Source: Carboxylicivirga linearis
GTDB taxonomy: Bacteria; Bacteroidota; Bacteroidia; Bacteroidales; Marinilabiliaceae
Length of the DNA: 64,000 nt
Assembly (NCBI RefSeq): GCF_018271995.1
Contig: NZ_JAGUCO010000014.1
Span: 62,001-126,000, forward strand
Reading direction: 5' to 3'
The notes beneath the pieces were generated by a model, which searched no databases, was not told the DNA's origin, and saw nothing but the letters and a program-made list of their open reading frames with translations. Positions 28,197-37,517 of this stretch are shown one piece after another (the first letter of the stretch is position 1; the number at the start of each line of letters is the position of its first letter). Made by a program: the position numbers and the translations under genes.

Positions 28197-28357
28197 CGGT
28201 AAATGCAATTCTTCAAATTGTATTGAAAGGGAATCAGGTGTAAATCCTGAACAGTACCCGCTGCTGTAAGCTCCACAGTATTGAAAGTCACTTTATGCCA
28301 CTGTTCACCAGATGGGAATGGGAAGGCGGCTTTCAGGAGTAAGTCAGAAGACCTGCC
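28197..28357 (+). promoter_or_regulatory. Cobalamin (B12) riboswitch
   Basis: The leader contains GGGAATCAGGTGTAAATCCTG, ACCCGCTGCTGTAAGC, GCCACTG, GGGAAGGCGGC and AAGTCAGAAGACCTGCC, in the order and spacing of the adenosylcobalamin riboswitch (GCCACTG and the B12 box around 28296-28357). It lies 135 bases before the TonB receptor start and would repress the whole B12 uptake operon when the cofactor is plentiful. About 100 further bases (28358-28470) can serve as expression platform. Confidence 0.92.
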
Positions 28358-28491
28358 ATAGTCAAAAAGTATCGTAGCTTTCGGGAATAAAAGCGAAGAG
28401 ACAGACAGGTAATTCTAGACAAATCTATCTTTCTTCTCATTATCCTAACTGCTACAAATAGTTTAAACATTGAAATAAATTATTTGTAAAG

Positions 28492-30405
28492 ATGAATTTT
28501 CTAAAACGCCTTCTTACCGGAGGATTATTGCTGAGCATAGCTTTTATAAAGCCATTGGCTCAATCGACCGACACTTTAATTGTTTTAACTGAGGTAAACA
28601 TAACCGAAAACCGCTTAAGCAATTTCAATGCAGGAAGTACTGTCTATCAACCCGATCAACAATTACTGATGCAAAAAGCCACTTTAGGCTTAGATGAAGT
28701 ACTTCAATTTATGTCGCCCATGAATATTGATGCCTACGGAGTAGGATCATCCAGCATAAATGCAAGAGGTGCAGGCAGTAATCGAACACCCATTCTATGG
28801 AATGGTTTTAACCTACAAAGCATCGCCAATGGCGGAACCGACATATCAACCCTCCCCCTACTGTTTTCCGATAATGTTAAGATGGAAATGGGCGGTAATT
28901 CTGCCCTTTTTGGAAGTGGCGCTGTTGGCGGTGTTATTTATTTAGATAATAAAGCCAATTACAACGATGCTAAAAAATCATTCCTAACCATCAATGGAGG
29001 TAGCTTTGGAAGATTTAACGGCGCTTCGGGTATTCAATACGGAAATAAAAACTACAGTGGAGTCCTGCGAACCTATTATCAGCAGGCAGATAATGATTTC
29101 CCGTTTACAGGTGATTATACCTCGGGCGATGAAACCATTACCATTGACAAAGATTTACCTAATGCCAATATGCATCAATTTGGAGTGATGTCGAACAACC
29201 ATTTCAGATTACAAAACGGGCAAAATATAAGTGTTCATTTATGGTATCAGGATGTAAATAAACAAATTGCCCCTACCATAAGAGACTTGGGCCGGGGCCG
29301 AACCTCTGACGCCGAACAACGTGATCAGGCATTTAGAGCTGCTGCAGAATGGAAAGCTCCGATTAAAAATGGTGCATTAACAGTTCGCTCAGGCCTTTTT
29401 TCAACAGAAACAAACTATCAGAAACCATCTTCGGCTGACACAACCAATACCACTGGTCTGTCATCAATCAATGAAGCTGAACTGGATCTTAATTTTACGC
29501 AATGGTTGAAATGGAATCTGGGCGTTAATTATACCTACGAAAAAGCAGAATCGTCATCATACGAAGGTGAGAAAGGTAGAAATCGGATTGCTTCTTTCAC
29601 CTCATTCGGTATCAACAATAAACAAAGCGGCACCTTTGTTACTTTAAATGGTAGAGGAGAAAAAGCCGGCGACAGCGATTTTACCATTACCGGTAATGCA
29701 GGCATCACCCAAAATATTATTGGTGGATTATCAGCCAAAGCCAAAGCCGGAACCAGTTATCGAATACCAACTTTTAACGATTTATATTGGTCCAGTGCTT
29801 ATCAAAATGGTAATCCTGACCTGGAGGCTGAAACTGGCTTTAACTACGAAGCTGGTCTACATTATCAACAAAGCTTTTCATCTACTCATATACAAGTACA
29901 GGCTACATGGTACAAAAACAGTTTGGAGAACTGGATTAGCTGGGGAGAATTGGAAGATGGAAGCTGGACTGTATTCAATCAGGATAAAGCCGAAATTAAA
30001 GGTATTGAATTACAAGCCAACGCAAGCAGAAGCTTCGAAAACGGATCGGCAGGTTTTAACATTAATTACACTCATCAGGATGCTGTTGATCCTGACACCG
30101 ATAATTTGTTGCCTTATGTTCCAAAATCAAAAACAGCTGCCGCAGTATTTGGAGAATATAGCGGTTTGCGCTTAATTTACGCTCATAGTTTTGTCGACGA
30201 ACGATATACATCATCAAGCAATTCTACTTTAATGCCAAAATATAACGTTGGTAACCTCTCTATCGAAAAACGTTTTGAGGGCGAAGTGGAGACTGCCCTG
30301 ACCTTTAAAGTAAACAATATCTGGGATGAAAATTATCAAACTCGTCAGCATTACCCAATGCCGGGCCGACATTTTTTGCTTGGCATTCAACTGAGTTTAA
30401 ATTAA
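28492..30405 (+). CDS. btuB: TonB-dependent vitamin B12 receptor (BtuB-like)
   Basis: 637 residues. A signal peptide ends near KPLAQS. A short N-terminus with TonB-box-like VLTEVNITENR is followed by a plug (IDAYGVGSSSINARGAGSNRT, ALFGSGAVGGVIYLDN) and a 22-strand barrel ending GRHFLLGIQLSLN. There is no SusC-type carboxypeptidase domain, as expected for a cofactor receptor. The riboswitch in its leader and the downstream fecCD/ATPase/cobO/btuF genes make cobalamin the substrate with high probability. Confidence 0.9.
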   Translation: MNFLKRLLTGGLLLSIAFIKPLAQSTDTLIVLTEVNITENRLSNFNAGSTVYQPDQQLLMQKATLGLDEVLQFMSPMNIDAYGVGSSSINARGAGSNRTPILWNGFNLQSIANGGTDISTLPLLFSDNVKMEMGGNSALFGSGAVGGVIYLDNKANYNDAKKSFLTINGGSFGRFNGASGIQYGNKNYSGVLRTYYQQADNDFPFTGDYTSGDETITIDKDLPNANMHQFGVMSNNHFRLQNGQNISVHLWYQDVNKQIAPTIRDLGRGRTSDAEQRDQAFRAAAEWKAPIKNGALTVRSGLFSTETNYQKPSSADTTNTTGLSSINEAELDLNFTQWLKWNLGVNYTYEKAESSSYEGEKGRNRIASFTSFGINNKQSGTFVTLNGRGEKAGDSDFTITGNAGITQNIIGGLSAKAKAGTSYRIPTFNDLYWSSAYQNGNPDLEAETGFNYEAGLHYQQSFSSTHIQVQATWYKNSLENWISWGELEDGSWTVFNQDKAEIKGIELQANASRSFENGSAGFNINYTHQDAVDPDTDNLLPYVPKSKTAAAVFGEYSGLRLIYAHSFVDERYTSSSNSTLMPKYNVGNLSIEKRFEGEVETALTFKVNNIWDENYQTRQHYPMPGRHFLLGIQLSLN

Positions 30406-30414
30406 TTTACATAC

Positions 30415-31419
30415 ATGATTACATCTGCCAAATATAAATGGATAGTAGCAATAACACTGGTAGTGTTACTGCTACTATCGTTTATTGCCTTAACCATGGG
30501 GCCTTCACAAATAAGCTTGTCACAATTATGGATGAGTTTTAGCCAACCCGAAAACACCAATATTGGTATTGGGCAGATTGTAACCCAAATAAGATTACCC
30601 CGCATTGTAATGGCTCTTTTGGCCGGCATGGCACTCTCAGCTTCTGGAGGTGCTTTTCAGTCTATCTTTCGCAACCCAATGTCCGATCCTTATGTTTTGG
30701 GTATTTCATCCGGCGCATCTGTAGGGGCAGCCATTGCTATAGTTCTGGGATTACAAGTGGGCATTTTAGGCATTCCTTTCTTTGCCTTTTTAGGAGCCAG
30801 TTCTGCACTGGCTGTGGTATATTGGTTGGCATTCAGCCTGAAACAATCAGAACAAAACACTTTATTGCTGGCAGGTATAGCCATGAGTTTAATGCTGGGC
30901 GCCATTGTATCTTTATTACTGGTTATTAACCGGGAGCAGATGGAGAGTATCTATTTTTGGATGCTAGGCGGTTTTAACGCTATCAGCTGGAAACAAATTT
31001 ATATTGTACTTCCAGTTGTTCTTTTCTCACTTGTAATGCTTTTTAAATATTGCAAAGATCTTAACCTGTTGTCGATGGGCAACGAAACAGCTCATTCACT
31101 GGGCATCAATGTAAAACAGAAGGTAGCTATCATCTTATTAATATCTGCTTTATCTGTATCAATAGTTGTTTCATACAGTGGTGTAATAGGATTTGTAGGG
31201 CTGATTGTACCCCATATGGTGCGTTTTTTAGTGGGAGCCGATAATCGAAGGCTTCTACCCTTATCTGCCCTTTGGGGTGGAATATTTTTGATACTGGCCG
31301 ATACCCTGGCCAGAACACTGGTTCAACCAGGCGAATTACCTGTAGGTAGTATTACTGCCTTATTCGGAGCCCCTTATTTCTTTTTTATATTAATTAAAAG
31401 AAGTCGCCGCCATGCTTAA
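30415..31419 (+). CDS. btuC: FecCD-family ABC permease for B12 uptake (BtuC)
   Basis: 334 residues, about ten membrane helices, e.g. AITLVVLLLLSFIALTM. FecCD signatures include QIRLPRIVMALLAGMALSASG, NPMSDPYVLGISSGASVGAA and GVIGFVGLIVPHMVRFLVG. It forms the inner-membrane channel with the next gene's ATPase and accepts cobalamin from the binding protein. The start is 9 bases after btuB and its end overlaps the ATPase start by 8 bases, which suggests translational coupling. Confidence 0.92.
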   Translation: MITSAKYKWIVAITLVVLLLLSFIALTMGPSQISLSQLWMSFSQPENTNIGIGQIVTQIRLPRIVMALLAGMALSASGGAFQSIFRNPMSDPYVLGISSGASVGAAIAIVLGLQVGILGIPFFAFLGASSALAVVYWLAFSLKQSEQNTLLLAGIAMSLMLGAIVSLLLVINREQMESIYFWMLGGFNAISWKQIYIVLPVVLFSLVMLFKYCKDLNLLSMGNETAHSLGINVKQKVAIILLISALSVSIVVSYSGVIGFVGLIVPHMVRFLVGADNRRLLPLSALWGGIFLILADTLARTLVQPGELPVGSITALFGAPYFFFILIKRSRRHA

Positions 31420-32230
31420 AGTAAAAAAAGAACTAAAACAGCAGAAGATAGTGGTGGCTTTTGAAGACTTAAGCTTTAAAGTTGGTACTAATCCTATTTT
31501 AAACAGTGTCACTCACGAATTGTATCAAGGATGCTTCTACAGCGTGGCAGGTTGTAACGGTTCTGGTAAAACAACTCTGTTACAAACCCTTCTTCAGATT
31601 AAAAAAGCCTCATCAGGCAAAATTTATCTACCTGAAGAAGTTGCAAACAAAGCACATTACTTCAGTTATGTACCTCAAAACACTCAATTGGAGTTTGACT
31701 TTACGGTTGAAGAAGTAGTAATGATGGGGCGATATCCTTATTATTCGGGCATAACCGGACCATCCAAAGAAGATAAACGCAAGGTGCAGGAAGCCTTGGC
31801 ACTAACTGACATTGTAAATCTGCGCCATCGCTCAGTTACTACACTTAGTGGTGGTGAACGCCAGAGGGCAATCATTGCACGTGCATTGGCCCAGGATACA
31901 CCTCTTATGTTCCTGGACGAACCTGTTTCTCAATTGGATGTATATCATCAGATAGAAGTATTAAAGCTACTCCGCGAGATAGTTGATACTCAAAACAAAA
32001 CCATTGTAACAGTACTTCACGACTTAAACCAGGTTAGTGAATTTACCGATCATGTGATGGTTATGGACCAAGGATGTATTGCAGCCAATGGAACACCCAT
32101 TGAAGTATTAACACCTAAACTTTTAAAAGACATCTTCAGAGTGAATGCTGAATGGGTTTGCTCCAAAGACATGAAACCGCACCTGATATTTCATTATCAA
32201 AAAAATAAGAAGAATAAACTGTTAGAATAG
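31412..32230 (+). CDS. btuD: ABC transporter ATPase for B12 uptake (BtuD)
   Basis: 272 residues. Walker A GCNGSGKTTLLQ, Q-loop YVPQNTQLEF, signature LSGGERQRAIIARALAQ, Walker B LMFLDEPVSQLD and the H-loop VLHDLNQ are present. It powers the btuC channel. It overlaps btuC by 8 bases. Members of this family serve iron-siderophore, haem or B12 systems; the riboswitch and cobO set the assignment to B12. Confidence 0.92.
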   Translation: MLKVKKELKQQKIVVAFEDLSFKVGTNPILNSVTHELYQGCFYSVAGCNGSGKTTLLQTLLQIKKASSGKIYLPEEVANKAHYFSYVPQNTQLEFDFTVEEVVMMGRYPYYSGITGPSKEDKRKVQEALALTDIVNLRHRSVTTLSGGERQRAIIARALAQDTPLMFLDEPVSQLDVYHQIEVLKLLREIVDTQNKTIVTVLHDLNQVSEFTDHVMVMDQGCIAANGTPIEVLTPKLLKDIFRVNAEWVCSKDMKPHLIFHYQKNKKNKLLE

Positions 32231-32300
32231 TAGATTAATAGACAAAACTGAATATTATATCTAAACATCTTTACATCACACATCCAAACATCAAAATATA

Positions 32301-32843
32301 ATGACAAAAGGATTAACCATAGTTATAACAGGTAACGGAAAAGGAAAAACAACCTCGGCTCTGGGAATGCTGATGCGCACTCTTGGACATGATAAAAAAG
32401 CCTGTGTGATTCAGTTTATGAAATCACCCGACTCGGGTTATGGAGAAATAACCATGATGAATCGTTTGGGTGTTGAAAATTATCAGGCTGGCGCCGGATG
32501 CACCTGGACAGTATCAAAAGAAGACACCATAGAAACCGTTCATTCGGCATGGGAACTGGCTCAACACAAGGTACTATCTGATGGATATGATATGATTATA
32601 CTGGATGAAGTAAATATAGCCTTATCTTTGCCTGAAAAATTTGAAGATACTGTAATTACGTCCGACGAAGTCATTGAACTGATCAAACAGATGAGGAAAC
32701 AATTTCCGCAACGTCATCTGGTGTTAACCGGAAGATATGCCTTACCCGAAATTATTGAAGCGGCTGATCTGGTATCAGAAATTAATGAGATTAAACACCC
32801 GTACAAGAAAGGCGTAACAGCCCAGGCTTGCATTGAATTTTAA
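32301..32843 (+). CDS. cobO: Cob(I)alamin adenosyltransferase (CobO/BtuR)
   Basis: 180 residues. P-loop GNGKGKTTSALGMLMRTLGH near residue 12 and the family end IKHPYKKGVTAQACIEF match CobO/BtuR corrinoid adenosyltransferases of the CobA type. It adds the 5'-deoxyadenosyl group to the corrinoid after import. Its place between the ATPase and the binding-protein genes couples uptake to adenosylation. The gap of 70 bases after btuD has no clear terminator. Confidence 0.92.
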   Translation: MTKGLTIVITGNGKGKTTSALGMLMRTLGHDKKACVIQFMKSPDSGYGEITMMNRLGVENYQAGAGCTWTVSKEDTIETVHSAWELAQHKVLSDGYDMIILDEVNIALSLPEKFEDTVITSDEVIELIKQMRKQFPQRHLVLTGRYALPEIIEAADLVSEINEIKHPYKKGVTAQACIEF

Positions 32844-32847
32844 AAAA

Positions 32848-33738
32848 ATGAAAAGTAAAATACTTTATATACTTGCATTACCTCTATTTCTGATAGCATG
32901 CAATTCAAACAATTGTAAAACAGATAAAACAATTGAGTTTACCGACTCATACGGTAAAGAATTAAAATTGGAGGATACACCTCAACGTGTTATATCATGT
33001 TCGCCTGCCATTACCGAAGTGATGTTTGCCTTGCATGAAGAAAAAAAACTGGTTGGACGAACCAGCTTTTGTGTGTATCCACCCGAAGTTGAAAACGTTC
33101 CGATAATAGGAGGTTTAATGGATCCTTCACTGGAAGTGATGATTCAGCTGAAACCCGACCTTGTAATGGCATCAACGCACTTTAAGAAAGAAACGGCTCA
33201 CCGCATAGAGCAATTAGGAATGCCCTTTGCCTGGCTTTTAAGTCAGGAATCCATTGGTGGTGCCGGCGATTTGATACTGAATATTGGCAAGCTGATTGGT
33301 GAAGAAGAAAAAGCCGACTCGCTATGGAATTACATTCAATCCGACATAGCCAATACAATTAATAAGCTTCCTGCAACAAATGAAAAACCAACTGTTTATT
33401 ATGCTGTTGGCTATGGTAAAGGAGGCGATTTTACTGCTGGTGGCGATACTTTTATTTCGGAGTTGATTAACAAAGCCGGAGGTATTAACATAGCCCAGGA
33501 TGTGAATGGTTGGAACTACAACCTGGAAACCCTGATGCAACAAGATCCGGATATTATTTTAATTGAACCTTCGATGAAAAATGCTTTTTGCCAACATGAG
33601 CATTACAAAGAATTAAGTGCAGTAAAGAACAATCGCGTTTATGCAGTTGATCATCATATGGTACAACTGAATGGGCCCCGTATTAATCAGGCACTTCGTA
33701 CTTTTGCCGAAATATTCTATCCTGAAGTAAAGTTTTAA
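32848..33738 (+). CDS. btuF: Cobalamin-binding lipoprotein (BtuF)
   Basis: The ATG at 32848 is preferred over an in-frame one at 32833 inside cobO, since it starts directly with the lipoprotein signal MKSKILYILALPLFLIAC (Cys18). The mature part is a periplasmic binding protein of the BtuF/FecB type: QRVISCSPAITEVMFAL, VYPPEVENVPIIGG, MDPSLEVMIQLKPDLVMAS and GGDTFISELINKAGG. It hands cobalamin to btuCD. It is the last gene of the operon. It is followed by a 590-base gap with a repeat array. Confidence 0.9.
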   Translation: MKSKILYILALPLFLIACNSNNCKTDKTIEFTDSYGKELKLEDTPQRVISCSPAITEVMFALHEEKKLVGRTSFCVYPPEVENVPIIGGLMDPSLEVMIQLKPDLVMASTHFKKETAHRIEQLGMPFAWLLSQESIGGAGDLILNIGKLIGEEEKADSLWNYIQSDIANTINKLPATNEKPTVYYAVGYGKGGDFTAGGDTFISELINKAGGINIAQDVNGWNYNLETLMQQDPDIILIEPSMKNAFCQHEHYKELSAVKNNRVYAVDHHMVQLNGPRINQALRTFAEIFYPEVKF

Positions 33739-33802
33739 AGTAGAGATTTTTTTCTTGCAACCCCAGAAATGTGTAGGCAGTCCATGCCGAAAAAAATGCA
33801 AT

Positions 33803-34058
33803 CCTACAGCTCTGCACATAGGTGTGAGTTACCGGAACGAATTCCTACAGCTATAAGGGTAGGTTGATGGCACCGGGTATGCATGGCTGAAGCTGTACAC
33901 TGCCATTGTCGATACCTGACATGCATATCTACAGCTGTAGAAGGCCATTGTGGAAACCCCAAACCTATTCCTACAGCCGTAGACAATCCTTATCGGTACT
34001 CAAATTGCATCCCTAGTGCTGTAGAAACTCATTCTTAACACCCGGTATACAGCTATAA
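33803..34058. repeat. 42-bp phased degenerate tandem array (7 units)
   Basis: A palindromic core CCTACAGCTGTAGA recurs with starts at 33803, 33844, 33886, 33928, 33970, 34012 and 34046. Spacings are 41, 42, 42, 42, 42 and 34 bases. The intervening bases are also related, so units are whole repeats and not repeat-spacer units. A 60-codon minus-strand open frame across it has a 14-residue periodicity as a by-product. It lies between btuF and the sugar symporter. Confidence 0.75.
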
Positions 34059-34124
34059 AATAGGAGAAATCTATTTACACATATTACCCACACATATTCA
34101 ACACAATAACTCCTAAAAGCATTT

Positions 34125-34132
34125 TATATTTG
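34125..34132 (+). promoter_or_regulatory. -7 box (TATATTTG) for the symporter operon
   Basis: TATATTTG fits TAnnTTTG, about 200 bases upstream of the symporter start, implying a long leader. The leader has a weak dyad around 34209-34230 (GTAGGAGACAATCTACCTG). Confidence 0.5.
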
Positions 34133-34331
34133 TCCTTCCCCGCGTTAAAACTCCACCTATTAGAAACAATACTCCACCGTTTTTTTAATTTTACAATCAA
34201 TCTTTGTAAGTAGGAGACAATCTACCTGCTTAAATACTTTTTAAACAAATACAAGAATAGTATTTAAGTTTTTTTAATTGTAGAAATCACTCCCTTAAAT
34301 AAAATGAAAAACTAACATTTATATTCACTAA

Positions 34332-35753
34332 ATGAAAAATCAAAAGCTAAGTATCCTTGAAAAGATCGGATATGGTTCGGGAGACGCAGCGGTAAACGTT
34401 GTGATTTCGTCGATGTTCTTAATTATTACGTATTTCTACACCGACATTTTTGGTATTAAACCTACACATGTAGCTTTAATGTTTTTACTAGTCAGAGGTA
34501 TTGATGCCATAAGTGATCCACTAATGGGTATTATTACCGACAAATACAAATCGGAAAAATGGGGTCGTTTTCGTCCTTATTTCTTGTATCTGTCTGTTCC
34601 TTTTGGGTTGGCTGTATTTTTCACTTTCTCAACACCCGATCTGGAATATGCCGGCAAGTTAATATATGCCTATGCAACTTACATTTTTGTAACGCTAATG
34701 TTTACCTCGGTAACCATTCCATACATTTCGCTTATTGGTGTATTAACAAGTGATCCTAAAGAACGTCTATCAGCCAGTGGCTACCGCCTTTTCTTTGCAA
34801 AAGTAGCTGCATTTGGTGTTTCCATTTTAGTACCAATTATGGCTAAATATGTTGGAGAGATTGATTGGACAACCTTTACCATAGATGGTTTAAGTTTTAC
34901 CTACGACAAGCTGGAAAAAATCAACCTTAGAGTAGGCTACCAGGCTTCGATGGGCGTTATGGCATTTATCGGAACCATCTTATTTTTATTCTGTTTTTTC
35001 ACCACTACTGAGCGGGTTGAACATGAAGTTGAAAAAACTCCATACAAAGAACAATTAAAGTATTTGTTTAGAAACAACCAGTGGGTGCTACTTTTAGGTT
35101 CATGCCTATCGGGTACAACCGGATATGTAATCAGAGCCTCTGTTGCCATGTTTTATGCCAAATACTATTTAGGTGGTGACGAAATAGTGCAATCTACTTT
35201 TATGGGTACAGGTGTGGCTGCAGCCATATTAGCAATGCCTGCATCAACTTTAATAACCAAACGTTTTTGTAAGGTTAAATTATTCTGGATGTCGCAATTT
35301 GCTGTTGGAGCAATTAGTATTTTGATGTTTGTTTTAGTGCAGCCTCAACCACAAAGTATGATGCTGGCCTATGTCATGTATTTCATCCTTTCGTTTGTTG
35401 TTGATGTGCATGCTCCAATCTTCTGGACAGCTATTGCCGAAGCTGTTGATTATGGACAAGCCGAAACGGGTGTACGTGTTTCTGGTTTAGCCTTTGGAGG
35501 TATCTCATTTGCTCAAAAAGCCGGAATGGGTATTGCAGGAGGTGTAGTAGGTCTGTTACTTTCGTGGTTCGGATATATAGCTGCAACACCTGAAACTCCG
35601 GATCCTGCACAAACAGAAACAGCTCTTTTAGGTATTTCGTTAATGCTAACCATAATACCAGCCGTGTTCCATGTTATAAATGGAGTATTGATCTATCGAT
35701 ACAAGATTACCGATAAATATTACGAAACAATAAAAGCAAAAATTCATATTTAA
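34332..35753 (+). CDS. GPH-family sugar:cation symporter (MelB-like)
   Basis: 473 residues, about twelve membrane helices. EKIGYGSGDAAVNVVISSMF at the N-terminus and DAISDPLMGIITDK with KWGRFRPYF are the signatures of the glycoside-pentoside-hexuronide (GPH) family. These carriers bring mono- or oligosaccharides in with Na+ or H+. It is followed by a cytoplasmic GH43 one base after its stop, so the substrate is probably an oligosaccharide hydrolysed inside the cell, such as an arabino- or xylo-oligosaccharide (inference). Confidence 0.9.
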   Translation: MKNQKLSILEKIGYGSGDAAVNVVISSMFLIITYFYTDIFGIKPTHVALMFLLVRGIDAISDPLMGIITDKYKSEKWGRFRPYFLYLSVPFGLAVFFTFSTPDLEYAGKLIYAYATYIFVTLMFTSVTIPYISLIGVLTSDPKERLSASGYRLFFAKVAAFGVSILVPIMAKYVGEIDWTTFTIDGLSFTYDKLEKINLRVGYQASMGVMAFIGTILFLFCFFTTTERVEHEVEKTPYKEQLKYLFRNNQWVLLLGSCLSGTTGYVIRASVAMFYAKYYLGGDEIVQSTFMGTGVAAAILAMPASTLITKRFCKVKLFWMSQFAVGAISILMFVLVQPQPQSMMLAYVMYFILSFVVDVHAPIFWTAIAEAVDYGQAETGVRVSGLAFGGISFAQKAGMGIAGGVVGLLLSWFGYIAATPETPDPAQTETALLGISLMLTIIPAVFHVINGVLIYRYKITDKYYETIKAKIHI

Positions 35754-35754
35754 G

Positions 35755-36756
35755 ATGGCAACATACAGCAACAAACCTTTGGTGGAGCAACGTGCCGATC
35801 CGTTTGCATATAAGCACACCGATGGTTATTATTATTTCACAGGTTCGGTACCAACATACGACAGAATTGAACTAAGGAGATCTAAAACCCTGGAAGGGTT
35901 ACAAAATGCCGAGACTTTTGATGTTTGGTTTAAGCACGAGTCAGGACCGATGAGTCGTCATATTTGGGCACCAGAAATACATTACCTCGATGGAAAATGG
36001 TACGTTTATTTTGCAGCCAGCGAAGAAGAAGATATTTGGGCGCTGAGACCTTACGTATTAGAATGTAAAGGTCAGGATCCATTAAAAGATGAATGGGTTG
36101 AGTTAGGTATGATGCAAGCTGCCGACGAGGATGAAAAATCATTCATAGATTTCTCACTGGATGCTACCATCTTTGAAAATAACGGAAAGCGCTATTTCTG
36201 TTGGGCAGAGAAAACAGGCGGACAGTTTGCTGCTTCTAACCTGTATTTAGCCGAGATGGAATCGCCTATTAAACTGAAGACCGTTCAGTTCATGCTTACC
36301 ACCCCCGATTACGATTGGGAACGAGTTGATTTTTGGGTGAATGAAGGACCTGCTGTTATTAAAAATAACGGAAAGATTTTCATCACCTTCTCAGCAAGTG
36401 CTACAGGTGCCTGTTACTGCATGGGAGTGATGGAAGCAGATGAAAATTCAGATTTGCTAGATAGAAACTCTTGGAAAAAATCAAGATATCCGGTACTGGA
36501 AACTGATTACGATAAAGAAATATACGGCCCAGGTCATAACAGTTTTACTGTAGCTGAAGATGGCGTTACACCTTTATGTATCTATCATGCCCGCGATTAC
36601 GAAAAGGCAGTGGGTGATCCGACCGTTGTACCTAAAACTGACACTCGTCCATTGGAAGAAATTGTGGCTGATCCTTTATACGATCCAAACCGTCATGCCA
36701 GGGTTATGGAAGTAACATTTGATGCCGACGGAAGACCTGTATTCGAGTTTAATTAA
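35755..36756 (+). CDS. Cytoplasmic GH43 glycosidase
   Basis: 333 residues with no signal peptide. GH43 features: EQRADPFAYKHTDGYYYFTG with the likely base Asp15, RHIWAPEIHYLDGKWYVYFA, IDFSLDATIFENNGKRYFCW (pKa-modulating Asp) and WVNEGPAVIKNNGKIFITFS with the acid Glu. Such enzymes remove alpha-L-arabinosyl or beta-xylosyl ends. It is co-transcribed with the symporter (one-base gap) and closed by a terminator. It differs from the exported multi-domain GH43 of the PUL, so it is an intracellular finishing enzyme. Confidence 0.9.
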   Translation: MATYSNKPLVEQRADPFAYKHTDGYYYFTGSVPTYDRIELRRSKTLEGLQNAETFDVWFKHESGPMSRHIWAPEIHYLDGKWYVYFAASEEEDIWALRPYVLECKGQDPLKDEWVELGMMQAADEDEKSFIDFSLDATIFENNGKRYFCWAEKTGGQFAASNLYLAEMESPIKLKTVQFMLTTPDYDWERVDFWVNEGPAVIKNNGKIFITFSASATGACYCMGVMEADENSDLLDRNSWKKSRYPVLETDYDKEIYGPGHNSFTVAEDGVTPLCIYHARDYEKAVGDPTVVPKTDTRPLEEIVADPLYDPNRHARVMEVTFDADGRPVFEFN

Positions 36757-36810
36757 ACTTACTGATTCCTTGTAAAGAGTAATCAATTAGTAGATTCAAA
36801 TAGTTTGTAG

Positions 36811-36836
36811 AAAGGTGGAGCAATCCACCTTTTTTT
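36811..36836 (+). terminator. Terminator of symporter-GH43 operon
   Basis: Stem AAAGGTGGA/TCCACCTTT with a GCAA tetraloop, followed by a T-run. It lies 54 bases after the GH43 stop. Confidence 0.88.
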
Positions 36837-36888
36837 ATGCTATTTTTTGAGAAGAGAAAGGGCCCCTCGTCAGAAACAATAATTCTTC

Positions 36889-36896
36889 TATCTTTG
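36889..36896 (+). promoter_or_regulatory. -7 box (TATCTTTG) for the DUF3109 gene
   Basis: TATCTTTG followed by GCA matches the Bacteroidota promoter TAnnTTTG. It lies 24 bases upstream of the ATG, giving a short leader. Confidence 0.7.
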
Positions 36897-36920
36897 CAGC
36901 TTCAAATCAATTAATAGAAG

Positions 36921-37502
36921 ATGGTTCAGATAGATGATAAGATAGTAAGCACCGATATTTTCACCAAACGTTTTGTTTGTAATTTATCAGTGTGTAAGGG
37001 TGAGTGTTGTGTTGAAGGAGAATCAGGTGCTCCGTTAGAAGAGGAAGAGACTGCTATTCTGGAAGAAATCTATCCTATTGTAAAACCTTATTTGAGCCCT
37101 AAAGCTATTGAGGGAATTGAAAAACAAGGTAAATGGGTTGTTGACATGGATGGCGATAAAGTAACGCCAATCATCAATGGTAAGGAATGTGTTTATACCT
37201 ATTTTGATGAAGAAGGCATTTGTAAATGTGCCATCGATAAAGCTCACCAGGAAGGTAAAATCGATTTTAAGAAACCGATCTCTTGTCACCTCTATCCTAT
37301 TCGTACAGTCAGATATCCTGATTTTGAAGCACTAAATTATCATACATGGCCTATTTGTGCTCCTGCTCGCGAGTTAGGAGGCCAATTAGGTGTACCTATT
37401 TACAATTTCCTTAAAGAACCTATCATCCGAAAATATGGTGAGGCTTTTTACGATGAATTGGTTGATGTAGATAAGACACTGAAAGAACAGGGGGTGATTT
37501 AA
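36921..37502 (+). CDS. DUF3109 family cysteine-rich protein
   Basis: 193 residues, cytoplasmic. Conserved Cys pattern: FVCNLSVCKGECCVEGE near residue 19, then GKECVYTYFDEEGICKCAI and ISCHLYPIR with PICAPARELGG, as in DUF3109 (PF11307) proteins of Bacteroidota. The Cys and His residues probably bind a metal or Fe-S centre. The function is unknown; it is widely conserved as a single-copy gene in the phylum. It has its own promoter. The downstream stretch holds a LytTR remnant on the other strand. Confidence 0.85.
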   Translation: MVQIDDKIVSTDIFTKRFVCNLSVCKGECCVEGESGAPLEEEETAILEEIYPIVKPYLSPKAIEGIEKQGKWVVDMDGDKVTPIINGKECVYTYFDEEGICKCAIDKAHQEGKIDFKKPISCHLYPIRTVRYPDFEALNYHTWPICAPARELGGQLGVPIYNFLKEPIIRKYGEAFYDELVDVDKTLKEQGVI

Positions 37503-37517
37503 GCTCATCCCATTTGA

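Noticed and set aside
29648-30175. 175-codon plus-strand frame inside the B12 receptor gene
   Set aside because: Out-of-frame shadow of the btuB-like gene, which has a full set of receptor motifs.
33804-33986. 60-codon minus-strand frame with 14-residue repeats (STAV.., CTAS.., LIAV..)
   Set aside because: The repeats are a by-product of the 42-bp array, since 42 is a multiple of 3. It has only a TTG start, an upstream stop, and no protein character.
33803-34058. Possible CRISPR array
   Set aside because: Cores are too degenerate and the intervening segments are related to each other instead of unique; no cas genes are in the window.
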